64,000 nt of DNA from Gammaproteobacteria bacterium. Lineage in GTDB: Bacteria; Pseudomonadota; Gammaproteobacteria; Xanthomonadales; SZUA-36. Location: assembly GCA_024277815.1 (NCBI GenBank), contig JAJRUM010000051.1:1-64000 (forward strand), given 5' to 3'. The translations under genes were made by a program, and so were the position numbers. Shown one piece after another: positions 8,260-16,362 of the stretch. How positions within the stretch are numbered: the first letter of the stretch is position 1; the number at the start of each line of letters is the position of its first letter. The notes below the pieces were generated by a model. It worked only from the letters and a program-made list of their open reading frames with translations, did not search any database and had not been told where the DNA came from.

Positions 8260-10188
8260 ATGACTGAAAAACTTCTCACCACACGCCGTTTCAAAGATGG
8301 CGACAATACACACCGACCCTGGGTTGAAGAAATCTTCACCGCTGATGCGTCACATAAGTGTCCGACCTATGTACACCGCGCGCCGCCCTGTCAGGGAAGT
8401 TGCCCGTCAGGTGAAGATATTCGTGGCTGGCTCAATATCGTGCGCGGCATTGAGAAGCCACCTGAAGGTAAACCCTGGCAGGAATATGCATTCAACCGTG
8501 TAACCGAAGCCAACCCTTTTCCCGCAATTATGGGCAGGGTATGCCCCGCACCTTGTGAAGATGGCTGTAACCGTAACGAAGTCGAAGATCATGTCGGCAT
8601 CAACTCGGTTGAGCAGTTCATTGGTGACTATGGGCTGGAGCACAAACTGGCGCTCCACTCCGCAGGGGCTGACACCGGCAAAAAAGTCGCCATCATCGGC
8701 AGTGGTGTAGCCGGTCTCGCCTGCGCCTATCATCTGCGTCGCATGGGTCACGCCTGCACTGTTTTTGAAGCCCACGAGAAGCTCGGTGGAATGATGCGTT
8801 ACGGCATTCCCGGCTACCGCGTTCCTGATAAAGTTCTGGATGGTGAGATTCAACGCATACTTGATCTTGGAGTTGAGGTTCGCACCAATACCAAGATTGG
8901 TGAAGATATTTCCTTTGCCGACCTGCGCTCAGAATATGACGCTGTGTTCATCGCCCTCGGTGCACAATCCGGAATGGCGCTGCCAGTGCCCGGTGGAGAT
9001 GCACCCAACGTCATCAGCGGCGTTGCCTTCCTGCAGGCCTTCAATGACGGTCGCCTGCAGCATACCTCCGGCCGTGTTTTGGTTGTCGGCGGTGGCGATA
9101 CGTCGATGGATGTTGCTGCGGTAGCCCGCCGCCTCGGCCATATTGAGAATAAACGGGAACACGACAGGCCAGAGAATATTATCCTCGGCCACATGGCACA
9201 CGATGTAGCCACTGTCGCCCAGCGACAGGGTGCGGATGTGACCCTGATCTCCCGTGAATCCGCCGACATCATGCCTGCGACCAAGATGGAAGTTGAACAC
9301 GTAACCCAGGAGGGTGTGAAAATCAGGCCCGGATTGCTGCCGATTGAAGTCATTGTCGGTGATGATGGCCGCGCTACCGGTGTACGTGTCATCCAGACCG
9401 ACTGGACCAGCGGTGACATGGTTACCGTGGAAGGTACCGAATCAGAAATCGAATGTGACCTGCTGGTCTCGGCAATTGGCCAGCGCGGCGATCTGAGCGG
9501 TTTTGAAGAACTCGACAGCGGTAGGGGATTAATTGATGCGGACGGTTTCTATCGCGTCAAGGACCACCCTGATTTATTCGTTGGTGGTGACATTATCAGG
9601 CCACACCTGCTGACCACTGCAATCGGCCAGGCATCAGTCGCTGCTGAGGGCGTCAACGCCTTCCTGTCAGGTAAGGACCCATCAAAACGACCCAAGGTGG
9701 ATGTGCATCACTTCAACCTGCTGGATAAATTGCGCGAAACCGATCACGCACCTGCCGAGTATCCGCATGGGCAGGACCGGGGAACCGATTCCGCAAACTA
9801 TGCTATCCATAATTATGAAGACCGTTCATTCGTTGAAATCGTACCAGCAGATGAGTTGTTCCTTGGTCATTTCAGCTATGAGGAACGGCATAAGCGCCAG
9901 GAAAGCACCATTACCTCAGACTCTGTACTCGGCTCTTTTGGCGAACGCATTGAGGGCCTGACCGAGGAAGAGGCCCAACTCGAAGCCAATCGCTGCATGA
10001 GTTGCGGTATGTGTTTTGAATGCGATAATTGTGTCATATTTTGTCCTCAGGACGCTATTTTCAGGGTCAAGAAAACCGATGCCACGATGGGTCGATACGT
10101 TGACACTGACTACGGCAAGTGCATCGGCTGCCATATTTGTGAAGACGTCTGTCCATCAGGCTACATCCAGATGGGCCTGGGGGAATAA
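8260..10188 (+). CDS. dsrL: DsrL, FAD/iron-sulfur NAD(P)-dependent oxidoreductase
   Basis: The product is 642 aa of the glutamate-synthase small-subunit-like family. N-terminal cluster cysteines are seen in PPCQGSCPS (C44, C48) and VCPAPCEDGC (C95, C99, C103). An FAD loop (IIGSGVAGLACAY) lies at 145-157, and a second nucleotide loop (VVGGGDTSMDVAA) near residue 285. Two ferredoxin motifs close the protein (MSCGMCFECDNC and CIGCHICEDVCPSG). DsrL is essential for sulfur oxidation in Allochromatium and is taken as the electron acceptor partner of DsrAB. Its presence with dsrEFH argues strongly for the oxidative pathway. Confidence 0.96.
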   Translation: MTEKLLTTRRFKDGDNTHRPWVEEIFTADASHKCPTYVHRAPPCQGSCPSGEDIRGWLNIVRGIEKPPEGKPWQEYAFNRVTEANPFPAIMGRVCPAPCEDGCNRNEVEDHVGINSVEQFIGDYGLEHKLALHSAGADTGKKVAIIGSGVAGLACAYHLRRMGHACTVFEAHEKLGGMMRYGIPGYRVPDKVLDGEIQRILDLGVEVRTNTKIGEDISFADLRSEYDAVFIALGAQSGMALPVPGGDAPNVISGVAFLQAFNDGRLQHTSGRVLVVGGGDTSMDVAAVARRLGHIENKREHDRPENIILGHMAHDVATVAQRQGADVTLISRESADIMPATKMEVEHVTQEGVKIRPGLLPIEVIVGDDGRATGVRVIQTDWTSGDMVTVEGTESEIECDLLVSAIGQRGDLSGFEELDSGRGLIDADGFYRVKDHPDLFVGGDIIRPHLLTTAIGQASVAAEGVNAFLSGKDPSKRPKVDVHHFNLLDKLRETDHAPAEYPHGQDRGTDSANYAIHNYEDRSFVEIVPADELFLGHFSYEERHKRQESTITSDSVLGSFGERIEGLTEEEAQLEANRCMSCGMCFECDNCVIFCPQDAIFRVKKTDATMGRYVDTDYGKCIGCHICEDVCPSGYIQMGLGE

Positions 10189-10191
10189 CCC

Positions 10192-10668
10192 ATGACGCCG
10201 CGTCGCAACACCTTTGTGATGATCGCTGTTGTACTGGTTTGCATGACCAGTCTTGCAATCGTGGCGAGCGCTGCAGAGAAGCCACAATCATCTGGTTCCG
10301 GCCGGGTGCCAATGCCCGTTATTTCCCCGGGGCAAGGTGATAGTTGTGTCGAAGACACAGACTTTATGCGGCGCAATCATATGCTGGTGCTCAAACACCA
10401 GCGCGACCAGACCATGCACGAGGGCATCCGCAGCAAAAAATACAGCCTGAAAGAATGTGTTACCTGCCATGCGGTCCCCGGGCCGGATTCAAGGCCTGTC
10501 ACGACTTCCAGTCCGCAACATTTTTGTCGCTCCTGCCATGACTATGCAGCGGTAAGTATTGATTGTTTTCAATGCCACGCATCAAGGCCTGACCCGGATG
10601 TACTACCCAGCGGTCATGCACCAAGCAGCACATCTCCAGATGGACCGGTGGCAGAGGGGATTGAATGA
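10192..10668 (+). CDS. dsrJ: DsrJ, periplasmic tri-haem cytochrome c
   Basis: The product is 158 aa with an N-terminal hydrophobic signal or anchor (about residues 8-28). Three CxxCH haem sites are present: CVTCH, CRSCH and CFQCH, at about residues 87, 111 and 124. The number and order fit DsrJ, the periplasmic subunit of DsrMKJOP. It starts three bases after dsrL. The C-terminal tail after the last haem is low-complexity Ser/Pro. A dsrO upstream reading frame overlaps this gene but is not translated from there. Confidence 0.94.
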   Translation: MTPRRNTFVMIAVVLVCMTSLAIVASAAEKPQSSGSGRVPMPVISPGQGDSCVEDTDFMRRNHMLVLKHQRDQTMHEGIRSKKYSLKECVTCHAVPGPDSRPVTTSSPQHFCRSCHDYAAVSIDCFQCHASRPDPDVLPSGHAPSSTSPDGPVAEGIE

Positions 10669-10669
10669 A

Positions 10670-11455
10670 ATGAGCCGGAAAACAGATAATACCCAGACTC
10701 AGGAATCACCTGATTTCGATCCACAGCGCCGCAGCTTCCTCGGCGCAATGGCCACTGCAGCAGGCCTGACACTTGCTCCAGGTGTCATTCTCTACAGCAT
10801 TACGAAATCTCAGCCAACTGAAGCGCGGGAACTCTATGCCGCAGTCTCATCAGATGTGCGCTGGGGTATGCTGATCGATCTCGGTCGCTGTGAAAGTGGC
10901 TGCGACGATTGTGTCTCAGCATGTGCAAAAGAAAACGGACTGCGCGGACATGGCCGGCCCACAACGGATGCGCAGTGGATCAGAAAAGTAGACATCAAAG
11001 ACCCTCAAACCGGTAACAGCAAATCACTGCCAATGCTTTGCCAGCACTGTGAGAACCCGCCTTGTGTCGATGTCTGCCCAACCGGCGCTTCGTTCAAGCG
11101 AGCTGACGGTATCGTATTGGTGGACAAACACACCTGTATCGGCTGCCGCTATTGCATGATGGCATGTCCATACAAGGCACGGTCTTTTGTGCATGAAGTG
11201 CTTGAGGACCAAAAGTCCTTCGCGCCGAGGGGCAAGGGAACGGTTGAGAGCTGTACGCTCTGTGTACACCGCATCGATTCCGATCGTCTGCCTGCCTGTG
11301 TTGAGGCCTGCTCAGACACCGGTGGCGGGGCCATGTTGTTTGGCGACCTGAACAACCCCGACAGCGAAATATCAAAGCGTGTTGCCAAGTACGCCTCACA
11401 ACAGATTCGCGCAGACCTCGGGCTCAAACCCGGCATCCGGTATCGGAACCTTTGA
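10670..11455 (+). CDS. dsrO: DsrO, Tat-exported ferredoxin-like iron-sulfur subunit
   Basis: The product is 261 aa. A twin-arginine signal (PQRRSFLGAMATAAGL, residues 20-35) precedes four cysteine groups: CESGCDDCVSAC, CQHCENPPCVDVC, CIGCRYCMMAC and CTLCVH with CVEAC. These would carry up to four [4Fe-4S] clusters. I start at the ATG at 10670, one base after the dsrJ stop. The longer open frame from 10559 overlaps dsrJ and would place the Tat motif too far from the N-terminus. DsrO passes electrons between DsrJ and the membrane subunit DsrP. Confidence 0.95.
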   Translation: MSRKTDNTQTQESPDFDPQRRSFLGAMATAAGLTLAPGVILYSITKSQPTEARELYAAVSSDVRWGMLIDLGRCESGCDDCVSACAKENGLRGHGRPTTDAQWIRKVDIKDPQTGNSKSLPMLCQHCENPPCVDVCPTGASFKRADGIVLVDKHTCIGCRYCMMACPYKARSFVHEVLEDQKSFAPRGKGTVESCTLCVHRIDSDRLPACVEACSDTGGGAMLFGDLNNPDSEISKRVAKYASQQIRADLGLKPGIRYRNL

Positions 11456-11468
11456 TGGGAGTGACGCG

Positions 11469-12692
11469 GTGAAACGAATCATTTACAGCGAAATCGACGG
11501 CAATAGCAAGCCATTCTACGCGCTGGCTGCATTGCTTGGCGCATTCGTCCTGGCGGCTCTGGCCTCTGCGTTTTATATGGAGCACTACGGCCACTATGTG
11601 ACCGGAATGAACAACCAGGTCGTATGGGGCATGCCACACGTATTCGCCTTTTTCCTGATCATTGCCTCATCCGGAGCACTCAACGTGGCATCGATCGGCA
11701 CCGTGTTTGGCAAGAAGATATACAAGCCACTGGGACGGCTTTCCGGCCTGCTGGCAATCGCACTGCTGCTCGGCGGCCTGACAATCCTGGTACTTGATCT
11801 GGGCCGGCCTGATCGCCTGATCGTTGCGATGCTCAACTACAATTTCAAATCAATTTTTGCCTGGAATATTTTTCTGTATGTTGGCTTCATCGCAGTCATA
11901 GCCCTGTATGTCTGGCTGCAGATGGAACGGCGAATGAACCGTTTTGCCAGGCTGGCCGGCACGCTCGCGTTCTTTTGGCGATTGGTGCTGACCACCGGTA
12001 CGGGTTCCATCCTTGGCTTCCTGGTGGCACGTGAAGCTTATGACTCGGCCATCATGGCACCGCTGTTTATTGCGATGTCCTTTTCTTTTGGCCTGGCAGC
12101 ATACCTTCTTGTTCTGATGGCTATTTGCCGGGGAACCGGGAGGGAGTTGGGTGATACCGTCATTCTCCGCATGGGCCGCCTGCTGGGTGTCTTCGTTGGT
12201 TCGGTTCTCTACCTGACCGCCATTCAGCACCTGGCCAACATATATGCGGCACAACACGCCGGTGTTGAACGATTCATCCTGTTGGATGGAGGCATCTTCA
12301 CCAGCCTGTTCTGGATTGGCCAGGTCTTTATTGGCGGACTCCTGCCTTTGCTGCTGGTTTACCGCACACCAAAACAAAACCTCCAGCGTGGAGTGGCCAT
12401 CGCTTCGGCTTTGGTTATTGCGGGTGGCTTTGCACAGCTTTACGTACTGATTGTCGGCGGCCAGTCCTACCCGTTAAACCTGTTCCCCGGCATGGAAGTG
12501 TCTTCCAGCTTCTTTGATGGTGCAGTCGCCACCTATGCTCCAAGTCTGCCAGAAGTTGGCTTGGGTCTCGGCGGTGTGGCGCTGGCCGGCCTGATCATCC
12601 TTGTGGGCATTAAGGTGCTGCGTTTTCTGCCGACAACACTGGCCAATGCGGCTATTGACCCGCACCATGAAGTGACGACCGGCAGGCCTTAG
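11469..12692 (+). CDS. dsrP: DsrP, NrfD-type quinone-interacting membrane subunit
   Basis: The product is 407 aa with about ten predicted membrane helices and no cofactor motif, as in the NrfD/PsrC family. The GTG at 11469 is chosen because GGGAG lies seven bases upstream and the product then begins VKRIIYSEIDGNSKPFYAL. A longer frame starting inside dsrO is ignored. In the complex DsrO and DsrP form a module that reacts with quinone. It precedes dsrN by 26 bases. Confidence 0.94.
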   Translation: MKRIIYSEIDGNSKPFYALAALLGAFVLAALASAFYMEHYGHYVTGMNNQVVWGMPHVFAFFLIIASSGALNVASIGTVFGKKIYKPLGRLSGLLAIALLLGGLTILVLDLGRPDRLIVAMLNYNFKSIFAWNIFLYVGFIAVIALYVWLQMERRMNRFARLAGTLAFFWRLVLTTGTGSILGFLVAREAYDSAIMAPLFIAMSFSFGLAAYLLVLMAICRGTGRELGDTVILRMGRLLGVFVGSVLYLTAIQHLANIYAAQHAGVERFILLDGGIFTSLFWIGQVFIGGLLPLLLVYRTPKQNLQRGVAIASALVIAGGFAQLYVLIVGGQSYPLNLFPGMEVSSSFFDGAVATYAPSLPEVGLGLGGVALAGLIILVGIKVLRFLPTTLANAAIDPHHEVTTGRP

Positions 12693-12718
12693 CGCCCGCA
12701 CCTGCCGGTGCACTCCCT

Positions 12719-14107
12719 ATGGCCCACCTTTTCGTTGCCGCTGCGCATAAATCCTCTGGCAAGACATCCATATCGGTTGGCTTGACGGCGGCGTTGGTAA
12801 AACGTGGCCTGGCGGTTCAGACCTTTAAAAAAGGACCGGATTTTATTGATCCCTTGTGGCTGGCGCGGGCTGCCGGGCGCCCGTGCTACAACCTGGATTT
12901 CTTCACCCAGTCAGGCAGCGAGATAAGCTCCGCCTTCGCAGACGGGATGAAGGGCTCAGAAATAGGCTTGATTGAAGGCAACAAGGGTTTGTTTGATGGG
13001 TTGGATGTCATGGGCAGCGATAGCAATGCTGCACTCGCGACCCTGCTATCAGCACCTGTCATACTGGTGATAGATACCGGCGGCATGACGCGGGGTATTG
13101 CACCGCTGATACAGGGTTACCTGGATTTTGATCCCACAGTCGATATCCGCGGGGTGATACTAAACAAGGTCGGCGGTGCGCGGCATGAAGCCAAACTCAG
13201 AAGGGCGCTTGAACACTACACCAACGCTGAAGTACTCGGTGCCATCGGTCGTGACCGCGCGCTGGAGATCCCCGAAAGGCATCTGGGGCTGGTGCCAGCC
13301 AATGAGGCCACCACGGTTGATTCGGTCATTGACCGCCTCGCTGTAGCCATCGCTGCGGGTACTGAGCTTGATCGCATTATCGAGATAGCCGGCAAAACTG
13401 CACCCGTCGTGTTACCCACTACTGGTCAAAACAAAGTTAAGCATCCCAGGGCGGATGTACGTGTTGCTGTTGCCCGCGATGCGGCCTTTGGCTTTTACTA
13501 CCCCGATGACCTGGAAGCATTTGCACGTGCCGGTGCGACCCTGATACCTTTTGACACGCTTAATGACCCGCACTTGCCCGAGGTGGACGGCCTGTTTATC
13601 GGCGGTGGCTTTCCCGAGACGCAACTGGCCGCCTTGGCAGCCAACACAAGCCTGCAAGCAGATATCAGGCAAGCACTGGCAGCAGGAATGCCTGCCTATG
13701 CGGAGTGCGGTGGCCTGATGTATCTGTCTCGCAGTATTGAGTGGCGGGGTGAGAAACAACCCATGGTCGGTACTGTAGCTGCTGATGTGGTGGTCGGTAA
13801 CCGTCCACAAGGCAGGGGTTATATGATTCTCGAAGAAACTGGCAAAGGTCCCTGGCCTTCCCCGCCCGCGGGCAAAGCAGGTGCAACACCGGAGGTACGT
13901 GTCCACGAATTTCACTACGCGCGTTTACAAGGCCTCGATCCTGCCCATAATTTCTGTTACCGGGTACTGCGGGGAACGGGTATTGATGGCCATCATGACG
14001 GGTTGCTGGTCAACAACCTGGTAGCAGGTTTTGCCCACCATAGAAATACTGAGACCAATCCCTGGGTAGAACGTTTTGTGACGTTTATTCGTCAGCAAGG
14101 GTGTTAA
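12719..14107 (+). CDS. dsrN: DsrN, CobB/CbiA-type glutamine amidotransferase acting on siroheme
   Basis: The product is 462 aa related to cobyrinic acid a,c-diamide synthase. The N-terminal P-loop (AAAHKSSGKTSISVG) begins at residue 7, and the C-terminal glutaminase domain has its nucleophile in YAECGGLMYLS near residue 330. In sulfur oxidisers DsrN is held to convert siroheme to siroamide for DsrAB. There is no cobalamin gene near it, and its place as last gene of the dsr operon supports the DsrN assignment. No dsrR or dsrS follows; a convergent gene ends nine bases later and I see no terminator hairpin. Confidence 0.93.
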   Translation: MAHLFVAAAHKSSGKTSISVGLTAALVKRGLAVQTFKKGPDFIDPLWLARAAGRPCYNLDFFTQSGSEISSAFADGMKGSEIGLIEGNKGLFDGLDVMGSDSNAALATLLSAPVILVIDTGGMTRGIAPLIQGYLDFDPTVDIRGVILNKVGGARHEAKLRRALEHYTNAEVLGAIGRDRALEIPERHLGLVPANEATTVDSVIDRLAVAIAAGTELDRIIEIAGKTAPVVLPTTGQNKVKHPRADVRVAVARDAAFGFYYPDDLEAFARAGATLIPFDTLNDPHLPEVDGLFIGGGFPETQLAALAANTSLQADIRQALAAGMPAYAECGGLMYLSRSIEWRGEKQPMVGTVAADVVVGNRPQGRGYMILEETGKGPWPSPPAGKAGATPEVRVHEFHYARLQGLDPAHNFCYRVLRGTGIDGHHDGLLVNNLVAGFAHHRNTETNPWVERFVTFIRQQGC

Positions 14108-14116
14108 ACGCAAGGC

Positions 14117-16141
14117 CTACATATCTATAGCGTATCGCTGCCTGATCTCCGGTCCCAACGCTTCCTTAAGCGGGTCAAGGTGCGCCTCGAAGTTGCGCCA
14201 CTGCTCCAGCCCTTCTTTGTAAATAGGTTTACGTACCTGCTCTGAACTGGGTGTACGCACCGCACGTTCGGTCTCATAGAACCTCAGGCACTGCTCCTCG
14301 AATTCCAATCCGCAATACTCGAGCAGTGCGTGTATCTGGTTCTCGGTATCAGCGACCATCTCCTCATATTGCACCCGATAAACCCTGCCGGGTAACACGG
14401 CATCCCAGTGGTCCATCAACCTGACATAATCCCGGTAGTACTTACCGATATCCTCAAGCCCGTAGGTAAATGTCTGGCCATTCGCAAACAACTGCTTGTA
14501 ACCCGAAAAGCAGCCCCCCATAGGATGGCGCCTCGCGTCAATAATCTTCGCATTGGGCAATATCAGGTGGATAAGCCCGATGTGACGAAAATTATTGGGC
14601 ATCTTATCGATAAAAAATGGTGTGTCACTGCGTTGAATACGCGTGGTTTCCAGGTAGCTCTCCCCCAATTCCCGGAACTGTTCGGCCGTCATCTCAGCCA
14701 GGCACTCAGGATACTTGCCAGCCGGGTGCTGACGCGACTTGTCACCAAGTTTTCTGGATATCCTGATGATATCCTGCAGTTCGGAAGTTCCCTCGACCAG
14801 TGAGTGGCTGGCTAAAATCTGCTCCAGCAGGGTAGAACCGGCACGTGGCAAGCCGACGATAAATATTGGATCAGCAGCCTGGCAACCCCAGCCTTTACGT
14901 TGCTCAAAAAACGCCTTCCCCAATGTCCTGACCTGCCGCACAGCCTCAAGGACATTGATCTTTTGATTGTGCTTGTGCTCAATTCTGCGAATAGCGTTGC
15001 CACGCCGGTAGAACTTGAAAGACTCGTCATAGTCACCGCGGTCTTCCAGTGCTTTTCCGAGCGCGAAAGCCAAGTGCGACTGGTCGTCCGCATCACCACC
15101 CTTGGCGGTAACCTGCTGGCGCATATTTTCAACATCATCATCACTGAAACGAAATGTTTTCAAATTCGCCAGGCTCCAATACGCCTCACCCACTTCCGGG
15201 CTTTGACGGATACATTTCCTGTAAGCTTCAACGGATTCTTCCAGGCGTCCCACTGTTTTCAGGGTGTGACCATAACTCATCTGGGCCCGGCCCTGGTTGG
15301 GATAGTTCTTCAGCACTTTTTCATAAATCTCAAGCGCCTTGTCATGCTCACCAATACGCACCTGGATAGAAGCCTTGAGGATCAGGTAGCTGGGGTTGTT
15401 CGGTTCCAGGTCAAGCAATCTGTCAACCTGCTGCAACGCCTCTTCAGGCAATTGCCGCCGTAACAGCACCGAAGCATAACTTCGGCGTGCAGTATGGAAA
15501 TCGGGTGCCAACTCCAGGCACCTCCGCAGAAGATGGCTGGCATCTTCGAACTGGCCAACCTTAACACCTATATCAGCCAGCACCCGGATCGCTGAAACAT
15601 CCGTGGGAAATTTTTTCAACAGGTCACGAACAATACGTTCAGCTTTGCCCAGCTTACCCTCCCGCAACAACTTGACGGCGTTGATCAATTCCGGATGGCG
15701 GGTTGAAATCTCGAAATGTCGCTCAAAGGCCTTTCTGCTGCCCTCTTCATCACCGGCCACTGCCAGTTGCTGGCCGAGGCTCAGCCAGGATGGGGCGTGC
15801 TTCTGATCCAGCTTGATGGCTCTGCGCAGCGTGCTCACGGCTTCATCGCCCCGCCCCACTGCACCCAGGCACTGTGCAAACTCGTGCAGGAAGTCTGGAG
15901 AATCACGGTGTTCTGCCAGCAGTGGTTGCAACACATCCAGACCCTTCTGCGGATTCTTCTGCAAACGATAGGCTGTCGCCAGTATGCGTTTTGCGCCGAC
16001 AGTATCGGGGTAGATTTTCAAAATTTCGCGGGCCTGCTCTGCAGCCAGCAGGGGGTCATGGGCAAGCAGGTTTGCTGCATTCCTGAGGGCGGTTTGCAAG
16101 TCTCCGCTGGCGGGCTTATTGGTCATCGACATGCACGACAT
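14117..16141 (-). CDS. TPR-repeat protein with C-terminal sulfotransferase domain
   Basis: The product is 674 aa. Residues 15-400 are a run of tetratricopeptide repeats (for example ASHLLRRCLELAPDFHTARR near 201). Residues 425-665 are a sulfotransferase domain: the 5'-phosphosulfate loop is VGLPRAGSTLLEQIL at 429-443, and a 3'-phosphate-type segment follows in DARRHPMGGCFSGY near 534. Such fusions transfer sulfate from PAPS to an unidentified peptide or sugar acceptor. No signal peptide is seen. Three in-frame ATGs lie close together at the start; the first is reported. It converges on dsrN but need not be related to it in function. Confidence 0.85.
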   Translation of the reverse strand: MSCMSMTNKPASGDLQTALRNAANLLAHDPLLAAEQAREILKIYPDTVGAKRILATAYRLQKNPQKGLDVLQPLLAEHRDSPDFLHEFAQCLGAVGRGDEAVSTLRRAIKLDQKHAPSWLSLGQQLAVAGDEEGSRKAFERHFEISTRHPELINAVKLLREGKLGKAERIVRDLLKKFPTDVSAIRVLADIGVKVGQFEDASHLLRRCLELAPDFHTARRSYASVLLRRQLPEEALQQVDRLLDLEPNNPSYLILKASIQVRIGEHDKALEIYEKVLKNYPNQGRAQMSYGHTLKTVGRLEESVEAYRKCIRQSPEVGEAYWSLANLKTFRFSDDDVENMRQQVTAKGGDADDQSHLAFALGKALEDRGDYDESFKFYRRGNAIRRIEHKHNQKINVLEAVRQVRTLGKAFFEQRKGWGCQAADPIFIVGLPRAGSTLLEQILASHSLVEGTSELQDIIRISRKLGDKSRQHPAGKYPECLAEMTAEQFRELGESYLETTRIQRSDTPFFIDKMPNNFRHIGLIHLILPNAKIIDARRHPMGGCFSGYKQLFANGQTFTYGLEDIGKYYRDYVRLMDHWDAVLPGRVYRVQYEEMVADTENQIHALLEYCGLEFEEQCLRFYETERAVRTPSSEQVRKPIYKEGLEQWRNFEAHLDPLKEALGPEIRQRYAIDM

Positions 16142-16247
16142 TATCCACGATTAAAGTCCAAATAGGGATAAATCCTGATAGCAGCAATATAACGCCTTAT
16201 CGCATTCCTGAGTCACCTTATTGTTTTTTAAAGCGTCAAAGGAATTC

Positions 16248-16276
16248 TTGTAAATAAACTGTTAGTATATTGTTAT
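16248..16276 (+). promoter_or_regulatory. Possible sigma70-type promoter of the TonB-dependent receptor gene
   Basis: TTGTAA at 16248-16253 and TGTTAT at 16271-16276 are separated by 17 bases in an AT-rich stretch upstream of the receptor gene. The match to consensus is weak. The gap between the divergent genes (16142-16362) holds no other obvious element. Confidence 0.3.
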
Positions 16277-16362
16277 ACAAATGTAAAAAATAACCAAGAA
16301 CCCGTCACGGGCTCAAGCTTGTGAAGAAAGTATTCCACAAATTTGTACGCAGGAGATCTCAG

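Noticed and set aside
10559-10669. Upstream extension of the dsrO frame
   Set aside because: It overlaps dsrJ and would bury the Tat signal; the ATG at 10670 gives a normal DsrO.
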